Positions 7,814 through 11,915 of a stretch of DNA of 11,915 nt are shown one piece after another. Source of the DNA: Pseudomonadota bacterium (GTDB lineage Bacteria; Pseudomonadota; Alphaproteobacteria; Rhizobiales; Xanthobacteraceae); the NCBI GenBank assembly GCA_023432845.1, contig JAEZEY010000291.1:1-11915 (forward strand), written 5' to 3'. Every line of letters begins with the position of its first letter. Within the stretch, counting starts at the first letter, position 1. The position numbers and the translations under genes were made by a program. The notes beneath the pieces are model-generated. The model saw nothing but the letters and a program-made list of their open reading frames with translations, was not told where the DNA came from and searched no databases.

Positions 7814-7846
7814 CAAAAAGATACGCGCCGCAGCAACAGCGGCGCG
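7814..7846 (-). terminator. Rho-independent terminator of hsp20
   Basis: On the minus strand CGCGCCGC and GCGGCGCG pair (7846-7839 with 7831-7824) around a seven-base loop, then TATC and five T residues (A7815-7819 on plus). It begins 25 bases past the hsp20 stop and separates it from the DASS promoter. Confidence 0.8.
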
Positions 7847-7871
7847 CCGGTTTGGGCGAAATCCGCGACGA

Positions 7872-8360
7872 TCAGGACGCGGACTTGACCTCAATTTTCC
7901 TGGCTTGCTTCGGCGCCGGCTTCGGCACCGTCACCTTCAGCACGCCCTTGGCGATGCTGGCCTTGATCGCATTGGCATCGACTCCGGACGGCAACTCGAG
8001 CGTCCGTTCGAAGGCGCCGTAGCTGCGCTCGACGATGCGGTAGTTCTTGTCCTTCTCTTCCTTCTCAGCTTTTTTCTCGCCGCGAATGGTCAGCAGGTTG
8101 TCGGCAACGTTGATCTGGACATCCTTCTCTTCGAGGCCCGGGAGTTCGGCCGTGATCTCGATGTCCTTGTCGGTTTCGACAACGTCGATGCTCGGCATCA
8201 GCTTACCGCCATTGCCCGCGCCGAAGCTCGTCAGCGAAGGGAACCCACGAGCGAAATCGTCGAACAACCGGTCGATCTCACGGTGCAGAGAGGAGAATGG
8301 CTCGGTCTTCAATGCGGTCAGCCTATCACGGCCGACCGGCAGAAGCGATCGTAACGTCAT
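7872..8360 (-). CDS. Hsp20/alpha-crystallin small heat shock protein
   Basis: 162-residue ATP-independent holdase that keeps unfolding proteins soluble. The N-terminal arm (1-52, with SSLHREIDRLFDDFARGF) is typical of bacterial class A Hsp20. The alpha-crystallin domain spans about 55-148: PSIDVVETDKDIEITAELPG, then LLTIRGEKK, YGAFERTLELPSGVD and the closing GVLKVTVPK. The tail has an I-x-V element (KIEV, 155-158). ATG 8360 follows GGAGG at good spacing. The predicted leader shows no clear ROSE-type thermometer. Control is more likely by FixK: an extended palindrome lies 88 bases upstream. Small heat shock genes in FixK2 regulons are known from Bradyrhizobium. It has its own terminator. Confidence 0.95.
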   Translation of the reverse strand: MTLRSLLPVGRDRLTALKTEPFSSLHREIDRLFDDFARGFPSLTSFGAGNGGKLMPSIDVVETDKDIEITAELPGLEEKDVQINVADNLLTIRGEKKAEKEEKDKNYRIVERSYGAFERTLELPSGVDANAIKASIAKGVLKVTVPKPAPKQARKIEVKSAS

Positions 8361-8421
8361 GAGTGCCTCCGTCGGTTATGCAGTCTCATGGGGCGACCGC
8401 CGATTGCCGGGGGTCACCATT

Positions 8422-8464
8422 ACTATCGCCCCTCGCTGCTATAGAGCTTTGACCGAAGTCAAAG
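8422..8464 (-). promoter_or_regulatory. FixK/FNR box and putative -10 of hsp20
   Basis: TTGACCGAAGTCAA (8449-8462) sits inside a perfect 18-base palindrome with seven-base arms, CTTTGAC and GTCAAAG (8447-8464), the most symmetric box here. GATAGT (4 of 6 matches to TATAAT) lies at 8427-8422 on the minus strand, 28.5 bases from the centre; the same hexamer occurs in the ccoN promoter. Transcription would start near 8414. Confidence 0.82.
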
Positions 8465-8480
8465 GCCCAGCCTTGGGTAT

Positions 8481-9215
8481 TCAGTGCCGCGGCTTCTCGG
8501 CGATGTCGGAGGCGTCGAGCGCCACGCCGGACGTCGGGTCGATCCAGCACAGATGGTCCTTCACCGCTTGCACGCCGGCGATGTTTTCGCAGGCAACCTT
8601 CAGGGCGTCGCGCTGACGCTCGTCGGTGATGACACCGAACAATTCGACCACGCCGTCGCGGACCACAACGTCGAGCGAAGCGCCCGGCGCCCAGTTCTGC
8701 TTTTCCAGCTCGGCGAGGATCTGACTGCGGATGGCGTCGTCATCCTTCGGCGATTGCGGCGCCGGCGCCACGCGGGCGATGCTCACCATGGCGCGCATCA
8801 GATTGGACCGCGTCACGATGCCGACCAACGCGGCACCCGACATGACCGGAACACGCTTGATGCGATACCGCTCCATCAGCTCGATGATGTCTTCGAGCGC
8901 GGCATCCTCATCGACCGTCTGCACGTCGCGGGTCATGACCTCGTCGACCCGGCTGCCGTGCGTGTGGGTATATTCTTCGGCGATCTTGCCCGGCCCCATG
9001 ATGAACTCAAGCCAGCGCGAGCGGCGCTTTTCGGTTTTGGTTTCGCGACGGCGGAGGAAATCGCCTTCCGATACGACGCCGACGAGATTGCCCTCGCCGT
9101 CGACCACCGGCAGCCCGCTAATCCGATGCTGAAGCATCAACCGCGCGGCTTGCAGGACGGTGGCATCCGGGCCGATCGTAACGACTTCGCGGGTCATGAC
9201 ATCGCTGGCGTTCAT
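8481..9215 (-). CDS. Two CBS domains plus BON domain protein
   Basis: 244-residue protein with no signal peptide, so probably cytoplasmic. CBS domain 1 is about 7-56 (VMTREVVTIGPDATVLQAARLM and GLPVVDGEGNLVGVVSEGDFLRR). A basic linker with KTEKRRSRW follows. CBS domain 2 is about 93-146 (VMTRDVQTVDEDAALEDIIELM and RVPVMSGAALVGIVTRSNLMRA), and a BON domain is about 160-225 (VVVRDGVVELFGVITDERQRDAL). CBS pairs bind adenine nucleotides and sense energy state; BON domains usually bind membranes or partner proteins. The target is unknown. ATG 9215 follows AAGGAGG. It lies downstream of fixK behind a terminator and has its own FixK box, so it is probably induced at low oxygen. Confidence 0.92.
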   Translation of the reverse strand: MNASDVMTREVVTIGPDATVLQAARLMLQHRISGLPVVDGEGNLVGVVSEGDFLRRRETKTEKRRSRWLEFIMGPGKIAEEYTHTHGSRVDEVMTRDVQTVDEDAALEDIIELMERYRIKRVPVMSGAALVGIVTRSNLMRAMVSIARVAPAPQSPKDDDAIRSQILAELEKQNWAPGASLDVVVRDGVVELFGVITDERQRDALKVACENIAGVQAVKDHLCWIDPTSGVALDASDIAEKPRH

Positions 9216-9234
9216 CGCTGGCCTCCTTGAATTG

Positions 9235-9283
9235 TTGCATTATATCAACCCGCGCTTACGGATGCGATGTTGATCGAGGTCAA
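9235..9283 (-). promoter_or_regulatory. FixK/FNR box, TATAAT -10 and a second degenerate box upstream of CBS-BON
   Basis: TTGATCGAGGTCAA at 9270-9283 is a perfect TTGA-N6-TCAA site. A perfect TATAAT lies at 9244-9239 on the minus strand, 32.5 bases from the box centre. This -10 sits inside a second FixK-like sequence, TTGATATAATGCAA (9248-9235, minus), which fits the looser TTGA-N6-GCAA form. Binding there would cover the -10 and could repress. Confidence 0.75.
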
Positions 9284-9293
9284 TCGCGTCCAC

Positions 9294-9323
9294 AAAGAAA
9301 AGCCCCGGCAATCGGGCCGGGGC
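9294..9323 (-). terminator. Rho-independent terminator of fixK
   Basis: On the minus strand GCCCCGGC (9323-9316) pairs with GCCGGGGC (9309-9302) around a six-base loop, followed by TTTTCTTT (9301-9294). It begins 31 bases past the fixK stop and ends ten bases before the FixK box of the CBS-BON gene. Confidence 0.88.
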
Positions 9324-9354
9324 AGTCGGGGGGAACGAAACGGTCTGCCTGAAA

Positions 9355-10038
9355 TCAGCCGTTCAGGCGGCTCAGCGCAGCCTGGTTGCGCAGCACGATA
9401 CGGCGCGAGGTCGGCACTTCGATCGCCGCCGAATTTTCCAGCTGGGTCAGGGTCCGCGAAACGGTTTCGATGGTGAGGCCGAGATAGTCCGCGATGTCCT
9501 GGCGCGACATCGGCAATTCGACCGTGTTGGCGCGCGGCGCCCGCTTCGCCATTTCGAGCAGGAAGCCAGCCACCCGCTCCTGCGCGGTCTTGATCAACAG
9601 CATGGTGTGATCCTGGGTGCGCTGCAATTCGGCCGCGGCCATGGTCCAGAGCTGACGGGAAACGTCAACGCTGCGGGACGCCAGCGAAAGGAGCGACGAC
9701 CGCTTGATCAGCATGACCTTGCTGTCAACGATCGACTCCGCCGAGAAGGTGTGCTGATCGCCCACTTCGATGCCGAACACATCGCCCGGCAGGTAGAAGG
9801 CGCCGATCTGCCGGCGGCCGTCGTTCAGGACCCGGTAGGTTCGTACGGCGCCACTGACGACCTTGTAGAGATATTCGGCGGGTTCGTTTTCGCCGTAGAC
9901 TTCCGCATTACGGGCAAACGGCATCACCGCGCCCATCAACTCGATCGTTTCGCCCATGGCCTGGGGACGCGCGATGGTGGCTGCGACGTGGGCCTGGGTG
10001 TTCCGCGCGGTCATCTGGTGGCTGTGCATCTCATCCAT
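9355..10038 (-). CDS. fixK: CRP/FNR-family transcriptional regulator, FixK type
   Basis: 227 residues from ATG 10038; ATG 10029, three codons on, has a better-placed AGGA and is possible, while an upstream extension to 10206 is unlikely. A cyclic-nucleotide-binding-type fold (about 30-125) has YGENEPAEYLYKVVSGAVRTYRVLNDGRRQIGAFYLPGD, close to Bradyrhizobium FixK2. A dimerisation helix (about 128-165) follows. The helix-turn-helix at 176-203 (MSRQDIADYLGLTIETVSRTL) carries E191, S194 and R195, the FNR/FixK recognition residues for TTGA half-sites. It lacks the FNR cysteine cluster and has no cysteine at all, so it does not sense oxygen itself by Fe-S. It is divergent from fixL and should be activated by FixJ-P. 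Likely targets are the six boxes in this window. No TTGA-N6-TCAA site precedes fixK itself. Confidence 0.93.
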   Translation of the reverse strand: MDEMHSHQMTARNTQAHVAATIARPQAMGETIELMGAVMPFARNAEVYGENEPAEYLYKVVSGAVRTYRVLNDGRRQIGAFYLPGDVFGIEVGDQHTFSAESIVDSKVMLIKRSSLLSLASRSVDVSRQLWTMAAAELQRTQDHTMLLIKTAQERVAGFLLEMAKRAPRANTVELPMSRQDIADYLGLTIETVSRTLTQLENSAAIEVPTSRRIVLRNQAALSRLNG

Positions 10039-10193
10039 CCTGTGTACGGCGCCCACCGGCGCTGGTTTGGATGCGACATTGGTAAGCCGCGCGCGCGCCG
10101 GCCAAAATTCAGATAATCTCCATAGGGGTTTTCCCGGAGGCTCCGGGTACCGGCCCGAGCGGCCGGCCGGATGCCGCCATGCGGCGAGGCTTG
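10039..10193. promoter_or_regulatory. Divergent fixK / fixL control region
   Basis: This 155-base gap should hold the FixJ-responsive fixK promoter and the fixL promoter. Visible are an AGATAATCT element (10111-10119), which gives GATAAT on plus and GATTAT on minus and so could serve as -10 both ways, and a 15-base inverted repeat CCCGGAG-G-CTCCGGG (10133-10147) without a T run. GTA-containing fragments at 10043 and 10083 only partly resemble FixJ half-sites. The promoter assignments are tentative. Confidence 0.45.
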
Positions 10194-11696
10194 ATGTCAG
10201 AAGCATTTGATAAGATTGGATATTTTTCCATCCAGCCGCAGAGCGGCATTTGGCGGTATGGCGTCGCCCCGATTGTGGTGGTCCTAGCCTTGGCGGCCCG
10301 GACTCTGCTGACGCCCGACCTCTACAGCGATGCGGTGTTCCTGTATTTCGTGCCGCCGATTCTGCTGGCGTCCGGCCTTGGCGGCCTCGGCCCCGGTCTG
10401 CTCGCTACAGGGCTCAGCCTGATCTGCACGATACTGCTGCTGGGAACTCACGACACCTCGTCGCAGACAGTCGTGGTCAGCACTATTGCCTTCGCCTTGA
10501 TTGGCGCGGCAACCGCCTGGGGCGGCGAGTTGCTGCGGTCGAACCGCGAACGCGCCAATATCATGACGCGCAACGCGCTGGCGCGCGAAGCCCATCTGCA
10601 GTCGATTCTCGATACCGTTCCCGAGGCCATGATCGTGATCGACGAGTTCGGCAACATGCAATCGTTCTCGAGCGCCGCCGAGCGATTGTTCGGCTGCAAG
10701 GCGGCCGACGTCATCGGCAAGAACGTCAAGATCCTGATGCCGGAGCCGTATCAGTCAAGCCATGACGAATACATCAAGCGCTATCGACACACCGGCGAAC
10801 GACGCATCATCGGCATCGGCCGCGTGGTGGTGGGCCAGCGCATGGACGGTTCGACCTTCCCCATGGAACTGGCCGTCGGCGAAATGCGATCGGGAGATCG
10901 CCGCTTCTTCACCGGCTTTATCCGCGATCTGACCGAGCGGCAGCAGACCGAGCAAAGGTTGCAGGAACTTCAATCCGAACTGGTGCACATCTCGCGCTTG
11001 ACGGCGATGGGCGAGATGGCGTCCACGCTCGCACACGAGCTCAACCAGCCGCTCGCCGCGATTTCCAATTACCTGAAGGGATCGCAGCGCATCCTCGATG
11101 GCGACAGCACCGAGCAGTTCCCGCTGCTGCGCGATGCGCTCGGCAGGGCATCCGAGCAAGCCATTCGCGCCGGCCAGATCATCCGCCGCCTGCGTGATTT
11201 CGTCGCCCGCGGCGAAAGCGAACGGCGCGTTGAAAGCATCACCAAGCTGGTCGAGGAAGCGAGTGCCCTGGCGTTGGTCGGCGTCAAGGACCGCGGCATC
11301 CGCGTCCAGTTCAAGTTCGATCCGCATGTCGATCTGGTGCTCGCCGACCGCGTGCAAATCCAGCAGGTTCTGCTCAACCTGATCCGCAATGCCATGGATG
11401 CCATGGAAGAATCGAAAGTGCGCGACCTGGCCGTCGCCGTCATCCCGGAAGGACAGGGACAGGTGCGGGTCAGCGTCGCCGACACCGGGCCCGGCATTGC
11501 CCCGGAAATTGCCGATCAGCTGTTCCAGCCATTCATCACCACCAAACCTCACGGCATGGGGGTCGGACTATCGATATCTCGGACCATTATCGAGGCTCAC
11601 AACGGGCGCATATGGGCCGAGCGAAATGCGAATGGCGGCACAACTTTCAATTTCACGCTCGCGGCGGTACAGGAAGGTGACGTCGACGATGATTGA
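10194..11696 (+). CDS. fixL: Oxygen-sensing heme-PAS histidine kinase FixL
   Basis: 500 residues from ATG 10194 (GAGG four bases upstream); ATG 10179 would add five. It has an N-terminal membrane block of about four helices (23-109, resembling DUF4118/KdpD-type segments) and a heme-binding PAS domain (about 132-248). H190 (SSHDEYIKRY) is the proximal heme ligand; R196 and R210 (IIGIGR) match B. japonicum FixL R206 and R220. The kinase has HisKA phospho-acceptor H281 (LAHELNQPLAAISNY), N399 (LIRNAMDAM), DTGPGI (430-435) and GMGVGLS (454-460). H190 to H281 is 91 residues, the same as H200 to H291 in B. japonicum. Bound O2 shuts the kinase off; without O2 it phosphorylates FixJ. The stop overlaps the fixJ start. 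Confidence 0.96.
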   Translation: MSEAFDKIGYFSIQPQSGIWRYGVAPIVVVLALAARTLLTPDLYSDAVFLYFVPPILLASGLGGLGPGLLATGLSLICTILLLGTHDTSSQTVVVSTIAFALIGAATAWGGELLRSNRERANIMTRNALAREAHLQSILDTVPEAMIVIDEFGNMQSFSSAAERLFGCKAADVIGKNVKILMPEPYQSSHDEYIKRYRHTGERRIIGIGRVVVGQRMDGSTFPMELAVGEMRSGDRRFFTGFIRDLTERQQTEQRLQELQSELVHISRLTAMGEMASTLAHELNQPLAAISNYLKGSQRILDGDSTEQFPLLRDALGRASEQAIRAGQIIRRLRDFVARGESERRVESITKLVEEASALALVGVKDRGIRVQFKFDPHVDLVLADRVQIQQVLLNLIRNAMDAMEESKVRDLAVAVIPEGQGQVRVSVADTGPGIAPEIADQLFQPFITTKPHGMGVGLSISRTIIEAHNGRIWAERNANGGTTFNFTLAAVQEGDVDDD

Positions 11697-11915
11697 CCCC
11701 AAAAAATCGACCATGGCTGACCCGATAATCTACGTCATTGATGACGATGACGCCGTCCGAGAATCGCTTGAGTTTCTGCTCTCGACCGCCGGGATCAAGT
11801 CGCGCGGTTTCGAGTCGGGCAAGGCGTTCATCGATGTCTTGCCGCAAATCGATTCCGGATGTGTCGTGACCGACGTGCGCATGCCGGAAATCACCGGCAT
11901 CGACCTGCTCAAGCA
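11689..11915 (+). CDS. fixJ: Response regulator FixJ, N-terminal receiver domain (partial)
   Basis: Starts at ATG 11689, overlapping the fixL stop by eight bases, with AGGAAGG at 11671-11677; a second in-frame ATG at 11713 (MADPIIYVIDDD) is an alternative with no ribosome site. The right edge cuts it after 75 codons. The receiver fold is clear: acidic cluster VIDDDDAVRESLEFLLSTAG, and CVVTDVRMPEITGIDLL, whose TDVRMP aspartate is the phosphorylation site (D54 counted from the second start, as in S. meliloti FixJ). The missing part should hold the LuxR-type DNA-binding domain. FixJ phosphorylated by FixL should activate fixK next door. Confidence 0.92.
   Translation, partial: MIDPKKSTMADPIIYVIDDDDAVRESLEFLLSTAGIKSRGFESGKAFIDVLPQIDSGCVVTDVRMPEITGIDLLK

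Noticed and set aside
8361..8415. ROSE-type RNA thermometer in the hsp20 leader
   Set aside because: No convincing stem sequesters the GGAGG ribosome site, and no U(U/C)GCU motif is seen opposite it.
10039..10206. N-terminal extension of FixK by 56 residues
   Set aside because: The added part is unlike FixK proteins, runs across the control region and overlaps the fixL start; ATG 10038 or 10029 fits family length.
1..11915. Mobile elements, CRISPR arrays, tRNA or rRNA genes
   Set aside because: No direct repeat array, transposase-like frame or RNA-gene signature was found on either strand by eye.

Overview
The window comes from a GC-rich alphaproteobacterium, most likely a member of the Hyphomicrobiales near the Bradyrhizobium / Rhodopseudomonas / Xanthobacteraceae group. 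I infer this from the fixNOQP-type protein sequences, the FixL-FixJ-FixK cascade and the many TTGA-N6-TCAA operators. No rRNA, tRNA, CRISPR array, insertion sequence or phage gene is visible.

Layout from left to right: ccoG (fixG), minus strand, frameshifted and cut by the left edge; ccoP, ccoQ, ccoO and ccoN (transcribed ccoN to ccoP, minus strand), the cbb3-type high-affinity cytochrome c oxidase; a 408-base divergent control region; an OmpW-family outer-membrane gene (plus) with a strong terminator; a Spy/LTXXQ-type periplasmic protein gene (minus) behind a DASS/SLC13 anion transporter gene (minus); an Hsp20 chaperone gene (minus); a CBS-CBS-BON gene (minus); a FixK/FNR-type regulator gene (minus); and, divergent from it, fixL (plus) overlapping the start of fixJ, which the right edge cuts.

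The window reads as an oxygen-response island that carries both its regulators and their probable targets. FixL (heme-PAS sensor kinase) and FixJ (response regulator) would activate fixK. FixK would then bind TTGA-N6-TCAA boxes. I find six perfect copies (867, 4477, 4703, 7755, 8449, 9270), all intergenic and each upstream of one transcription unit: ccoG, ccoNOQP, ompW, DASS-spy, hsp20 and CBS-BON. Chance would give about 0.2 copies in a sequence this long. Candidate -10 elements lie at nearly constant distance from several boxes, as in class II FNR/CRP promoters.

Two lesions stand out in an otherwise intact cbb3 locus. The first heme c motif of CcoP reads CAPCP instead of CxxCH, and ccoG has lost one base at 90/91. 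These are either sequencing errors or real damage. I see no wholly new system; the main interest is these lesions, the compact FixK regulon with its less usual members (DASS transporter plus Spy-like protein, CBS-BON, Hsp20), a membrane-anchored FixL, and a FixK without cysteines.
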